Positions 35,736 to 47,660 of a stretch of DNA of 64,000 nucleotides are shown here, one piece after another. The stretch is from Ursus arctos (taxonomy: Eukaryota > Chordata > Mammalia > Carnivora > Ursidae). Made by a program: the position numbers and the translations under genes. Under the pieces are notes generated by a model. It searched no databases. It was not told the origin of the DNA and saw nothing but the letters and a program-made list of their open reading frames with translations. Every line of letters begins with the position of its first letter. Positions within the stretch are counted from its first letter, which is position 1. Location: contig NW_026623050.1 of the NCBI RefSeq assembly GCF_023065955.2, positions 23,704,501-23,768,500 of the forward strand. The letters run 5' to 3'.

Positions 35736-35941
35736 AGTGGTTCCTATCAGGGGCACTTTTACTCCCCTGGGGGGCATCTGGCGATGTCAATTTTTGGCTG
35801 TCACAATGAGGAGGGGCTACTATTGACATCTTGTGGGTAGAGACCAGGGACGCTGCTAAACATCCGCCAAGGCACAGGACAGCCCCTCATAACAAACAGT
35901 TATCTGGCCCCAAATGTCAGTAGTATCAAACATGAGAAACC
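35736..35941 (-). mobile_element. MER20-like hAT-Charlie DNA transposon relic
   Basis: Plus-strand 'agtggttcctatcaggggca', 'gatgtcaatttttggctgtc', 'ggtagagaccagggacgctg' and 'ctaaacatccgccaaggcac' match MER20, nearly end to end. Confidence 0.85.
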
Positions 35942-36171
35942 CCGTCCGGGAGAAGTGGTTGCAAGGCAAACAGCTCCCGGGGCCCGGCGGATACACAAGG
36001 GACGATCCAGGCAGTGGGAAGTGGGCTGACTGGCAGTGGGGGTGCTGTGGAAGACAGCAGCCCCTGTGCAGCTCCAGCCAGGTGTTACCACAGGGCAATG
36101 GGGACTTAAGCTTGTTAGTTCTGAGTTTTCTAGACAAGTTGGAAAATTGGATTTTCATGTGAAATATGATT

Positions 36172-36279
36172 TTTTAAAATTTGCTGTTTTAAGTGAGCTC
36201 TACACCCAATGTGGGGCCTGAACTCATGACCCCAAGATCAAGAGTCGCATGCTCTACCGACTGAGCCAGCCAGGTGCCC
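36172..36279 (-). mobile_element. Short Can-SINE
   Basis: 'ttaagtgagctctacaccc', 'aactcatgaccccaagatc' and 'gagccagccaggtgccc'. Loose TSD 'atgattttttaaa' / 'ctgatttttaaa'. Confidence 0.88.
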
Positions 36280-36639
36280 TGAATCTGATTTTTAAATGCC
36301 GGCTCAGATATCTTGAAACATACGGGCCAAAAAAATACATTTCCAGGCCTCATGGAGGCTGGGGTGTCACCAGTTTACAACCTCTGATGGAGAGAGAAGA
36401 GCCAAAGTCTCCTTCACCTGAGCCCCCAGGAGCTTTCGAGCTCTTCCCTCCACCACTTCCTCGGATTTGCGAGGCAGCCCAGGAGGTCCCTTGCGCCCCA
36501 AAGCCTTCTCTAGCGCACACCCCTGCCATTCTCTCTCCCACTCACTGCTTCAGCGACACCTTGGACCTGGGGGATGTGCCATCCCCTCGCAAATTAGAAT
36601 TCAATCTCTCAGGGTTGGAAGAGACCCTGGAAAAGGTCT
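36280..36639. other. Unique intronic sequence, no feature seen
   Basis: A 130-codon frame (36249-36641) starts inside the short SINE and has no family resemblance. Confidence 0.45.
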
Positions 36640-36775
36640 AGTCCTGACCTGCCAGGAAAAATATTTGACATATTACTTAACCCCTCTGAGCCTCAGTTTC
36701 CTCATTTGTAAAACTTGGGTAAGAATAACAATAGTTCTTCAGGCCGTTAGGAAGATTGAATGCGTTCATCTGTCA
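36640..36775 (+). repeat. MIR SINE
   Basis: 'cttaacccctctgagcctca', 'gtttcctcatttgtaaaac' and 'aataacaatagttcttcagg' are the plus-strand MIR core. Confidence 0.8.
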
Positions 36776-38110
36776 CCTCACCCTCCCTCTCGAGTCCTTA
36801 GCCTTTGGAAATAAGGCTCCAAGGCCACTGCTGCTGTTAATAAAAATAAGAAAACCAGCACACTTAGATCAAGATTAATGTTAGTATTTGTTTGAGGCTT
36901 AGCCTAAAAACTCACACCGGGTGGAACTTGAACATTAAATCACTTTCCCAGGGCGAAAAAGCCATGTCTCATCAGTTACTAAGACACATTTTTGGAACAC
37001 TTTACAGACGCCAAAGAATATTTTGTGTGTTGATATACGGTGGGCCAACCAGTACCAGGGTGATCTGGCTTATGGTGGTTCTGAGAAGGGCACGAACAGC
37101 AGGAGACACAGCGAGCAGGGAGCGGGCAACCGTCAAGCCATCCAACCACCGCTCGCAAAAAAAGAAAAAAGTATACAAGAAATTCTCGGGCCAGAGCACA
37201 ACAATCTCTCACCATCTTAAGAATGTAGTGAATTCAGGTTTATGGCAAATCGAACCTGTCACAAGGGCTGTGGCATTCTCTGCGGCAGCCAAGCCATGCT
37301 GGCCTGAATTCTCGCCAAGGCTACTTGACCCTCATAAAAATCCTTGACAGTGGAGTGGGTGCCATTTTTTCCCTCTGCCTTTGAAAAGCTTCCTTGACAA
37401 CACCCATTACAAAGAGCATAGGGTCTGCTCTCCAGACTGGAGGCCAAAATGCTAATTAACTAATACCCAAGTCTGCCAAAAAATTTGTGGGTAGTACTCT
37501 CTCCTTCTAGCAGTATTATAGAGAGAAAAGAGAGAAAGGGAATGGAAATGAAGAAAATCCAGAAAGAATTCTGATATTAAGCTCAAACGATCACATGTGT
37601 TTTCTCACATCTGTCCTTCCTGCTTTACTTCTGATCACTTTGCCAATATAAGCTGGTCTTTCAATGACAGAATCATTTCCTCACATATGGATAGGACACT
37701 GGTTCTGTTGCTTTCCATTGGCCAACTTCACAGAGGATTTATGTGAGTCTTCTGGGTTCATTAGCAATGCTGTTTCATTATTTCTATGAAAGCACTGTGC
37801 TATGTAAGGAAGATATCACACAAAGCAAATAATGCATACTAAAAATTGAAACTATACTAGGAAAATAGATCTGGATTCAGTCCGAGTACTGGTGAAAGCT
37901 GATATTATTAAGATAGTGCTCATAAATGCTCACAACCAACCTCCCAGAGCTGTAGCAGTAGCACAGCCCCCACAATAACCCCTAGAGCCCGAGAATATTC
38001 TGGAGCATTAAGCTGCATTCTTGCGAGGAGTGGTTTCCCTCCTGGGCAGGGAAGAAGGTGCATGTGATGTTTTCCAATTTAGGAATGCAAAGGGGGCATT
38101 ATACTTTCCA
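36776..38110. other. Unique intronic sequence, no feature seen
   Basis: Nothing recognised. Confidence 0.5.
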
Positions 38111-38290
38111 ATCTTGCTCTATCCATCCATCCATTCAATAAATACCTACTGCGTGCCTATTATGTGCCTGACACTTTGCTACGAGTTGGCTGATGGAGAT
38201 GAACACCACACGTATTCTGCCGGCCCTCATACAGCTTACAGCCCAGTGAGCCAAAGAGACACGGTAACGAGCAATTCCAACAGTTTGCTA
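38111..38290 (-). repeat. L2-like fragment
   Basis: 'ccatccatccattcaataaa', 'tattatgtgcctgacacttt' and 'ggccctcatacagcttacag' match the end of L2-type LINEs in minus orientation. Confidence 0.62.
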
Positions 38291-38619
38291 AGAGTCATGT
38301 ATGGTAAGACAGGCCCTTCCTTCTCTTTCTCCTCCCCAAAGAAACTTGGAACAAGGGACTGCAAGAGTTTAATCTGATGTGAGTCATAGAAACAGTCAAC
38401 TCACCATCACCAAGGCAAACCAACAGAAGAAATAACTTGAGAAGAGAGCAGTGACAGAGACCTTCATCAGGAAGGGGAGGCAGACGTGAGGGACAGACTT
38501 TGGAGATCAGACTGGCTTGCTGGGAGCCTGGAGTCCAAGGAAAAGCAATGAGAGCAGTGCCAGGAAAGAGAGCTCGTGGGGCATCAGGGAAGGTGTGGGA
38601 CAGTTACAGTCAGGGACTT

Positions 38620-38815
38620 TTCCAAACCTTGTACACCGGCTAACAAATCCAACCATTATGATAACCCCATGAAACAGGTACTATTATCATCGCTCCCATT
38701 CTACAAACGAGGGAGCTGAGATAAAGAGAGTATAAAATCTGTCCATGCTTGTTAGTAAGTCATGGCGCCAGGATTCAAGCATACCTAGCCTGGGCTCTAG
38801 AACCTTTATTTTATA
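38620..38815 (-). repeat. MIR SINE
   Basis: 'ataaccccatgaaacaggta', 'cccattctacaaacgaggga' and 'gcgccaggattcaagcatac' give minus-strand MIR. Confidence 0.8.
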
Positions 38816-39059
38816 CTAAACACATGTCAAAGATTTTGGGCATGCCTTAGTGGAAAATGAGGGGGTCACAGAGGATTTTTAAGCAAGGTACCATGTAATT
38901 AAAACAATGATTTCAGAATTCACATAGTCACTGAACGCAGAGTGAACTGGAGGAGAAAGGGGGAGGCAACTGGCATTTAACGAATGCCTCAGGTGCGCCC
39001 AGACCTCTTCAGACATGATCTTATAATTCTACCTCAGGATCCAACGAGCACTTCGGATA

Positions 39060-39130
39060 CTGGAACTTTTTACTGATTTTTTTTTTTTTTTTTTTTTACT
39101 GATTTTGGATTTTACTGATACTGGAACTTC
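39060..39130. repeat. Poly-T tract with flanking short duplicates
   Basis: About 23 T at 39077-39097, bordered by repeated 'actgatttt' and two copies of 'actggaactt' in direct orientation. It looks like a small slippage-driven local duplication. Confidence 0.75.
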
Positions 39131-39491
39131 AAAATTGTCTGTAACTTGCGCATTCACGCCTGTATGTGGTGGAACCAGATTCTGAACGCAAGTGAGGCTA
39201 CCGTTAGAGTCCCTGCTATTCCTACCACACTGTCCTAGAAATGCTGGAGGCAAGGAAGCTGGGCAGCATGTTTTTAAAATTGTCACGATGAGTGGTCATG
39301 AGAATTAGAGGAAGGGGTGCTTGGGAGACTTGATCACTCTCTGGACACTGAAGTCAAGGGAAAGACTGAGGCAAAAAAAAAAAACCCAAAAGAAACAACA
39401 TCAGGATTGCAAAATTATTTTTCTTGAGTTTGGAAGGCAGGAAGTAGTAGGAGCAGCCTACCAGAATGGTGACTAAGAGTAGCAGCATTTA

Positions 39492-39679
39492 GGGGCACCT
39501 GGGTGGCTCGGTCAGTTAAGCCTCTACCTTCTGCTCAGGTCCTGATCCCGGCGTCCGGGGATTGAGTCCCGCATCGGGCTCCCTGCTCAGCAGGGGGCCT
39601 ATTTCTCCCTCTCCCACTCCCCCTGCTTGTGCACGCTCTCCGTCAAATAAATAAATAAAATCTTAAAACAACAAAAAGA
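39492..39679 (+). mobile_element. Can-SINE, 'ggctcgg' type
   Basis: Begins ggggcacctgggtggctcgg with a full body and tail. Near TSD 'agagtagcagcattt' / 'agagcactagcattt'. Confidence 0.93.
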
Positions 39680-39684
39680 AGAGC

Positions 39685-39875
39685 ACTAGCATTTCTTGAG
39701 CACTTACTTATTTGCCAGGCATTGTACTAAGGGCATTACACGTGCCAACTAACTTCTCACAAAACTCCTCATTATCCACGTTTTCACGATGAGGCAACTG
39801 AGTAAGTTACCCGAGATCGCATGGAGAGCAAACCGCAGAGCTGAATTTAAGCTGAACTGACATGTGTAGCTTCAC
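39685..39875 (-). repeat. MIR SINE, well preserved
   Basis: 'ttcttgagcacttacttatt', 'tgccaggcattgtactaagg', 'acgatgaggcaactgagtaa' and 'cgcagagctgaatttaagct' give nearly the whole minus-strand MIR. Confidence 0.83.
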
Positions 39876-40888
39876 GTCTTCTAGAAGCTGGACATTTCCT
39901 ATACGTCTCGGAGGAAACAGGAGACACGATAATGGGTTAAAGATTTGCATGGCTGGGGAATTCCAGAGAAGCAGAACCAGCATAAATGGCTAAATGCCAC
40001 AAAAAAATAAATTTTAGCTCAAACATGAAGTTTCTGTGGTAACCTGTATTTATTCTAATTTCAAAAGGAAATGGATTATACAAAATTCTTTTTAGAAAGA
40101 AAAATGAAAGAAACAACAATTGCCTTCACATTTCTAATGAGTTTAGCCGTTCAAAAATAAACAGGCTCCCTTCTGAGACACCAGCTCTTAATCACTGGAA
40201 ATATTCAAGAATGCTGTCAGAAACTGTCAGAAAGATTTCTGGACAAGGCGAAGCGGTCACGTAACACCGAGCTTGAGAGCTCTCAAATGGAGGATACGTC
40301 CTGCCTTTTTTTTCCTTCACTGGTCACTTCTCAATGTTACCCTTCTTACAGGATGATGTTACCAGACTCTACAGAGAAAGGGTGTCCTTTCTGTCACCTC
40401 AAGTTATAAAGAAAGTGCCACTGGAGAGCTGTACCTCGACCTACAACCTTCTTTGACAGTGTTGACCTTATAAGCTATTTCCTAGTTTTGCAAAATGAAA
40501 TTAAAAGGAAAAAGCAGCCCACAGCAAATTTTTTAGATATAAAAGCCCTAACCTTTTCTGGTTAAACAATCCAGACCATGTGAAAATACAGTCAAGTGTT
40601 TTTCAGGTTCAAAGTGCTCACGCTGAAAGTCAAGCAAGAGCAATTACCTGAAAGGAAATGGTCCTGCTTACCTGGCTATTCTAAACAGACAAGTAACTGT
40701 CAGATGGAAAGTGAAATCTGATTGAGTCCTGACACAGATTTTATTCTAAGAAGCCAATGGAGGTGGAAAGGAGGGACACATCATTTTGTTTTTGCATTTT
40801 AACATATCTGAAATCAGACTCTACATTATAATCCGTGACATGTCTCCATTTAGTTAATAGCATTTTTCTTTCTTAAAGGTACATAAAT
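39876..40888. other. Unique intronic sequence, no feature seen
   Basis: Nothing recognised. Confidence 0.5.
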
Positions 40889-41070
40889 GGGCACCTGGGT
40901 GGCTCAGGTAAGCGTCTGCCTTCGGCTCACATCAGGATCCCAGGGTGCTGGGATCGAGTCCCATGTTGGGCTCCCTGCTCAGCGGGGAGCCTGCTTCTGC
41001 TGCACCCCCTGCTTGTGCTGTCTCTCTGTGTCAAATAAGTAAATAAATTCTTTAAAAAAAATTTTTTTTT
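40889..41070 (+). mobile_element. Can-SINE with shortened head
   Basis: Begins gggcacctgggtggctcagg but lacks a few bases after 'ggctcag'. Approximate TSD 'ttaaaggtacataaatg' / 'ttaaaggacataaaaaatg'. Confidence 0.92.
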
Positions 41071-41265
41071 AAAGGACATAAAAAATGGTGCTTCTTAAAA
41101 ATCAATGGCAATAGAAACTGGAAATAAGGTTGACAGAAAGTAAACATCAGTTTCTTAAAAACATAAATAAGCCAATGGAGTCTTAGTCTTGATGAAATAC
41201 AGTAATTTCTGAACATGATGCATAAAGAAACAATTTCCACACAAGAATTAAAATTCAGACTTAAG

Positions 41266-41368
41266 TGGTAGAGTGTGCAACTCTTGATCTCGGGGTTGTG
41301 AGTTCAAGCCCCACATTGGGTGTAGAGATTATTTACAATTAAATCTTAAAAAATAAATAAAATAAATA
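41266..41368 (+). mobile_element. Short Can-SINE
   Basis: 'ttgatctcggggttgtgag' and 'ttgggtgtagagattattt' then (AAAT)n. Perfect 14-bp TSD aattcagacttaag at 41252-41265 and 41369-41382. Confidence 0.93.
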
Positions 41369-41742
41369 AATTCAGACTTAAGAATTAAGGACACTACGGA
41401 GAATGGGTGTGTGCATTTGTCTGATGAGTGCAGGGGCACTGGTGTGTGCTGCAGGGACCCACCGTGCTGTGCGGCAGGCAGGGCAGGGTGCTCAAGTTTA
41501 AGGAAAAGCAGCAGGCTTGGGATCTGGCTGGCCCATAAGAGCATCTGGGGAGCTACCACCTTCTATTATTATAAAGCATTTGGGGCTCTGGACTTCTTCG
41601 TTCAGAGCTACAAAGACTCTTCACATGCCCTCTGTGACTTCTCTGGTCCTAGGAGCCAAACTGGCTGCCTGGAGACAGAGGAAGCCTCAAAAAGCAGGAT
41701 GAAAACAGAATCCTAGAGATATCTGTAGTTCAGGACCTAAGT

Positions 41743-41759
41743 GGGGGGGGGGGGGGGGG
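41743..41759 (+). repeat. G17 homopolymer
   Basis: Seventeen consecutive G with no mobile element beside it. Its length in a real genome is likely to vary. Confidence 0.85.
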
Positions 41760-42043
41760 AATCTCCTCCTGCCCCAGCTGTATATTTGAATGAAGTGAGG
41801 CATTCTTCCATGCGCCCTCAGTCCCAGACAGCAGGACCCACGTTGGCCACAAATCATAAATAGGAAAAGAAAGCTCAGCCCGAAGAAGGAAGGGTAACTA
41901 GATTTTCTGAGGTCAAAGAGTGTGGCATGAAGTCAGACAAGTACACACCCATGGGGACAACCAGGCAGAACATGGCATCTGCTAGGACACCCCGAGTTAA
42001 CTCTGCTATACAGTGTCCTCCGTCTGAGAAGACACCAAAGTGC

Positions 42044-42075
42044 CATGGATTTGATCATGGCTGATCAAATCCATG
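42044..42075. other. Perfect inverted repeat (14-bp arms, 4-nt loop)
   Basis: Left arm catggatttgatca and right arm tgatcaaatccatg are exact reverse complements around tggc. No repeat element explains it. Confidence 0.9.
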
Positions 42076-43069
42076 AAATCCTGAATTACATAAAACAGAA
42101 TAGTTTGGTTTTTAATTAAAAAAAAAAAAGAACATTAGCAAATCAGGCTGTCTCAGGAACTGAGCAGGTTTGGGGGGGGTGATGGGGTGCTGGTGACTCT
42201 GGGTTGCTTCAAGAGGGGAACCGGTGGGGAAGAAGCATCCCAGAGACAGAGCAACCCAAGTTTAAGGTGTAAAATGGGGTCTTATGTCCTACAGACGTTA
42301 AATGACTCCTCGGAGCCTTACTTCTCACAGGGAGTAATGAAGCACAGAGAAGAATCCAGGTTATCTCAATTGCAAGTTGCAACTTTAAAATGATAGTTGG
42401 ATTTGTTTTTATTTTTAAGCATTTTAAGGCTTTTTGGAAAGAAATGACTTTAGTCTGGGGAACTATATTCCCTTTCAGCAGGGTTTCACCATCTAAACTA
42501 ATTCAATTTTCCTTTTCTATTAGGAAAAAATTTTTTTGCCTAATCCCATAATCAGGAATTTTGTAGAAATGATCACAGCTTGACGAAAGGCCTTACGTTC
42601 CTGTCCGGGTCCCAGGCAGCAGGGTGTGTGGTCAGCTGACCAGCTCCACCAGGAACTGCTGGTTGGGATGATTTACGTATTCAACCCAGGGTCTTCTGGG
42701 GCTTGACAATGCAATCCTGTAATAGGTCCTTTAAAACGTTAAGTACTGAAATGTATGGCCAATCGCTTCGTTAGCTTTTTTTTTCCCCCCTGGGAAGGCC
42801 TAGTAATAGGTGTTTTTAAAAACTAACCTAGCATTTCCTCCTTATGTCTTTAAATTCATTCAGTTCGTTAAAATCAAGCCAGCATTTCTTTCTGAAACTG
42901 ATCAATCCAGACCAGAGGAAAGCCGCTGAGTGTGGGAACAGGAGTAACGTTCATGGCACCTATCATGACCTGGTGTTAGGGCAAGTCTTCGGACTCTCAG
43001 TCTGTGGCCTTGGCTTTCTCACCTGTCACATGAGGGACACGGATTGACCTCCACAGCCCCTTCCAGTGC
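42076..43069. other. Unique intronic sequence, no feature seen
   Basis: A possible MIR/L2 trace at 42980-43040; nothing else. Confidence 0.4.
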
Positions 43070-43089
43070 TGACCTGTGACCTGTGACCT
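43070..43089 (+). promoter_or_regulatory. Three TGACCT half-sites in DR1 spacing
   Basis: TGACCT occurs at 43070-43075, 43077-43082 and 43084-43089, each separated by one G. On the minus strand this is AGGTCA direct repeats with 1-bp spacing, the layout bound by RXR/PPAR, HNF4 and COUP-TF receptors (established knowledge). Function is inferred only; a simple tandem 7-mer could produce the same pattern. Confidence 0.45.
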
Positions 43090-44115
43090 GCGACCAGGGC
43101 TATCCAGGGAATCACATCGTGGAGGCAGTGAGTGTCTTCTCATAGCACAAAACGCAACAATGGGACCATCCACAGAAATGGGCAAAGGAAAGGCACTGCA
43201 CACTCTTCATGGTTTGGATACTCGGAGACCGAACTCTGGGCGAGCTCAGGGGTTCAGTTCCTCTTTGGGTACATTCTTTATTATCACGTGCTTACAAAAA
43301 AATAATAATAATAATAGTAAAAAAAAAAACCCAACAGCTATATATTTCTCTCCATACACAAGTAATTCTCACTTCCTCTAGAAAACTGCACCAAATTAGG
43401 TGGGTGGTCAGCCTGTACCTACCTTTCATTTTAAAGTCACAAGATGTTTCTCAATGTCACATCAACTGGGGATCCCTGTTGGCTTATAACTAACGGTTTC
43501 AGCCTAAATGGTGCCTACACACATGGATTTACATTTGCGTGATCTTATTATTCTGTTTTTGTCTATGGACCTTCCTTTGGTGTTAAAATATGCATTGTAA
43601 CTTGCATATTTTATAGCTATGCTTTAATTAAAGATGATGTAATCACTACACAGATTCCTCCCTTGGTCAACACAGTAGAAAGGACACTGGAAAATGCCTC
43701 ATGGGGGAGGTATTTTCCTACTGGACTTTTCAATCACACAACTCTATGGCGGAGTTTCCAGTCCTTGTGGGGGACGAGACATTCCCTCTCGTCCCTATGT
43801 ACCCATCCCAAGGGCTGCCCCAGGTCCCCACCGGGCACTGCAAAGACTCAATTCCTGCTTCTCTTTCCCTACACCTGTGTCATTTCGTAAACATTTTCAG
43901 GAAATCTAGTCTTGAGTATTAGCTTATATGCTGGCAGATAAGTATTATACAAATGCATACATTTATTTACTTTAAAAACAGCAGCACTCTGTGGAAAATG
44001 CAGGAGGGCAAATGTGGAAACAGAGAGACCATTAGGATATCCTACACCATTCTAGGTGAGAAATGGTGGTCGCTGAATTAGCATGGCAGCTACGGAGAGG
44101 TGGAAAGCTGTCAGA
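43090..44115. other. Unique intronic sequence, short AAT repeat
   Basis: A small (AAT)n plus A run lies at about 43298-43330. Otherwise nothing is recognised. Confidence 0.5.
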
Positions 44116-44124
44116 TTCCATTAT

Positions 44125-44241
44125 CATCGTTTTTGGTTTTTTTTAAGCCCCAATGTGGGGCTCGAACTCACAGCCCTGAGGTCAAGGCCTGAGCTGAGAT
44201 CAAGAGTTGGATGCTTAACGGAGTAGGCCACCCAGGCGCCC
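44125..44241 (-). mobile_element. Short Can-SINE
   Basis: 'aagccccaatgtggggctcg', 'gagctgagatcaagagttgg' and 'ggccacccaggcgccc'. TSD ttccattat at 44116-44124 and 44242-44250. Confidence 0.92.
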
Positions 44242-44250
44242 TTCCATTAT

Positions 44251-45369
44251 AAGTAGAAATGACAAGACATTCTGGCTGCGATGTGGGGGGTGAGGGAAAG
44301 AATGAAGTCACGGAAAGGCTAGGTTGGGCTGCCATTTCCAGACACATCCTGGGCAAGGCTGAGACTCCCCATCAGTGGGCAAAGGAATGTTAGCCACATG
44401 GACCCCCTGTTCCTCCTGCCTCTCCAGCACTATGGGAGCTGTCTTGAGAGAGAGGGTGATGGACCCAGGAGCACAGGCAGGAGGTGTGGGGGCTCACCCC
44501 TTGCTGAAAGGAGGAAGCGGAGAATAGAAAGCCTCACAGAGGTTTCCACCTCCGAAGAGCCGAAGCTGCCTCATGGGCCTGAGATGGCGGGGCTGCTACC
44601 AGCAAGAGCAGCTATGGTGCTGACAGTTCCTGATTCCTTTGCACTAGACCCAACGGGCATGGGGCCAGGTGTCAAAGGTATCAACAGAGAAAGTCCGAGA
44701 AAGAGAAAGCTCACCCCTGGGGATTAACTGGGCAGCAGAAGGCCTAGCAGAGTTTGGCCCTTGCTCAAGCCAAAAATAGGAGGTGGGAACAGACCAGTGT
44801 ACTTTCTTAGAGCACTGGGAAGTGGCTCTTCCTTGGATCTGTGCTACTCCCGGAGTGGAATGCAAGACAGACCCTGCAGGAGGAGAGAGAACTTGATCCA
44901 TTTCCAGGCTCAAACTAGACGTTGAACCAAAGGGGTGCAGGGAACATGTCAGGACAAGCATTTTATAGCCTCTGTGAACCCCTAGACATGTTGGTGGTGG
45001 TGATGGTATCTCTCCAAATCATATGGCACCAAGTAGTACTAGTAGCATTTTATAAAGACAAACTGTGGCAACTTAAAGGACATACACAGTGCCAGCTACT
45101 CATAAATGAGCCTCATCAAAACACAGACGTTTTGAGCAACACGGAAAGGAAATGTGGCCACTTGTGACAAACCTTCTCAACATGGCTGCTCCCCGGGGAG
45201 AGGAGTCCATCAGACTCCACATATTGAGCAAACCTGCAGTAGGCTCTGGCGTGGAGCACACAGCACCCCAGGGTTAGGCAGTTAGGGCGTGTGAGAATCC
45301 AAGAAATGGGAAAAGCAGTCGGTACCAGGGTCACTTATGTCCACATATTCCAGAGAAAACTAAGGCAAA
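44251..45369. other. Unique intronic sequence, no feature seen
   Basis: Open frames up to 109 codons lack any family resemblance. Confidence 0.5.
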
Positions 45370-45510
45370 GAGATAATACCCACTTAAACTCTGTGAGCGG
45401 GCACAACGGTGCCAATTACAGGTGAGGAAAGTAGCTCAGAACTTTACACAGAGCTAACCAGGGCAGATCAGGATTTGAACCCAGCACTCCGTTAACACCA
45501 CAGCTTCATA
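45370..45510 (-). repeat. MIR SINE fragment
   Basis: 'aattacaggtgaggaaagta' and 'gatcaggatttgaacccagc' are minus-strand MIR landmarks. Confidence 0.72.
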
Positions 45511-45525
45511 AAGACGACTGTCATT

Positions 45526-45718
45526 GGGGCGCCTGGGTGGCTCAGTCGCTTAAGTGTCTGCCTTCGGCTCAGGTCATGATCCCAGGGTCCTGGGATCAAG
45601 CCCTGCATTGGGCTCCCTCCAGGGAGCGTGCTCTTCCCTCTCCCTCTGCATCTCCCCCTGCTTGTGCTCTCTCTCTCTCTCTGTCAAATAAATAAATAAA
45701 TAAATCTTTAAAAAAAAA
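45526..45718 (+). mobile_element. Can-SINE, 'ggctcag' type
   Basis: Begins ggggcgcctgggtggctcag, with (CT)n and (AAAT)n tail. TSD aagacgactgtcatt before and aagatgattgtcatc after. Confidence 0.95.
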
Positions 45719-45849
45719 AAGATGATTGTCATCAGCAGAAGTTAAGGAGAGGGACTCAAAATAGAACTTGAGTCTAAGGGTAACATAAGCAATAATAAGT
45801 ATGAGAATAATATTAGTAATGACAATTGTAACTGTTACTGAGTGGTGAG

Positions 45850-46080
45850 TATTAATTAATTTATCGAATATTTATTGAGCTCCTATTATGTGCCATGCAC
45901 TGTTATAGACAGTGGGAATACAGCTTCCCCATGGAGCTTACATTTTCACGGAGGACATCCCGTGCTAGGTCCCATGAGTTACTCCCCACTCAGGGAAGGA
46001 CTCAGAGGAGTTAAGCAACTTGCCTAATGAGCCATAGCTAGGAAGTGGTGTGGAGCCAGGGCCAGAACTCCCCACAATCA
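45850..46080 (-). repeat. L2/MIR-like composite
   Basis: 'tatttattgagctcctatta', 'tgtgccatgcactgttatag' and 'ccccatggagcttacatttt' resemble L2. 'gaggagttaagcaacttgcc' further on resembles MIR. The boundary between them is unclear. Confidence 0.6.
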
Positions 46081-47436
46081 CATGTCCAGTCCGGTTCATG
46101 AGACACCCCAAAAACGACCCTCAGTGTGCACCGTTGGGAGGAAAATGGACCAAAGGCTCAGAATATAAACATGTGGGGCAGCTCCAAACCAAAAAAGATT
46201 TTTGACATCTGTTCAAAAGAGCTGCAAGAACATTTTAAAGAACATCCTAGGACCTCTGCAAAGAGGGGAGCAGGGAGCCCACCCAAACGTTCCCACAGTT
46301 CAGCGTTCCTTCCAAGTTCATGGCATCATATGACTCGATATGGAAACCGCCAGCTGTCAAATACTGGGCAGGGCTACTTCCTGTATAACCTCAGCTTTTT
46401 TATTCTCTCTTAAGGCCTTTCAAAGAGCAAACCACAGCCATTCCCACTTCCCAGAACCCTCTGCTGATTACAGCGAGATCAAATCCCCCGTGGACAGGGA
46501 GGACTGGTATTTCAAACATGAAACACTGGAACGCAGATTAATAATTTACCAATGACTCTAAACAAATATTGTTCATGGGGGGAAAAACCCTTCCCTTTTA
46601 GATGGAAAATCAGATTACCTCAGTACTTTAAAAAGCAAACTGCAAAATAACCTTCTTAGAATTCAATATTTATTAATGCTGATGGTTCATTTTTTAAGAA
46701 TTAATCATTCCCAGCTTCAGTATTCTGCTTCAACATAAAGCTCACTTTATTCTGCACGTGGATTCCTGCACTCTCTACCCAAATAAATTAATACATATTC
46801 CAGAGTCTGGGGCCACGATCAATGAAAAACCACAGTAAATTCCTGAGCAGTAACAGATATTCCACATGGCTTGAAATGGTTGGAGGAGAATTTTCTTAAG
46901 GTTAGGAATCAAAGCACTGTAACTGAAGATCTTAGAAATCAAGCAGCAATGGCTTCTCAAGGTATCTGATGTTGACTTCAAGGATCATTTCAGGTAAGTT
47001 TCCTCTCCTAGTCTCTCCTTGCTCTCTCTGTCTCTGTCTGTCTGTCTCTCTTTCTCAATTTCCAGCTCGAAGAGTGGTATAGAGTTGGCATTAGGTCAGT
47101 GGCATTAATCTAAAATGACAGTGCAATGTGAAAAATGGCAGACTACACACGGAGAAAAGTAAAGACTTGAGAAACTATTTGAGAAAAAGTAAATACTTGA
47201 GAAAAGGAAATATTCCCAAAGTCCGTCGCCAGGCCTTAGCCTAATCCAATCTATAGGTACGTCGTATAAAGAAGAACTGAAAACTGTGACCACACAATCT
47301 TCTGTAGGTCAATTCCTAAGCAAACTGAAAAATCTATCTTTGATTCAACTTTAGGATATTTATTAATTAATACCCCAAATTAATTAAATGTATTCCATTT
47401 ACTATCCTTCCAGCTGTCCTATCTTCGTGGGAATGA
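46081..47436. other. Unique intronic sequence, no feature seen
   Basis: A short (TCTG/TCTC) stretch lies at 47027-47055. Nothing else is recognised. Confidence 0.5.
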
Positions 47437-47660
47437 TGTAGAACAGGGATCAGCAGGCTACAGTCCGTAGGCCAAATCTGGCCCACTGCTTGTTTTTGTA
47501 AGTAAAGTTTTATTGGAACACAGCCACGCCCATTCATTTATGCATTCTCTGTGGCTCTTTTCATGTACAATGGCGGCGTTGAGGAGTTGCAACAGAGACC
47601 GTATGGTCTACTGAACTATTTCCCAGATGACCGTTTACAGAAGTTCGCTGACTTGATGTA
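47437..47660 (+). mobile_element. hAT-Charlie (MER1-group) DNA transposon relic
   Basis: 'gtaggccaaatctggcccac', 'tgtaagtaaagttttattgg', 'aacacagccacgcccattca' and 'gagttgcaacagagaccgta' are the core of a common mammalian hAT fossil ending near 'cagaagttcgctgac'. The exact family name is not certain. Confidence 0.78.
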
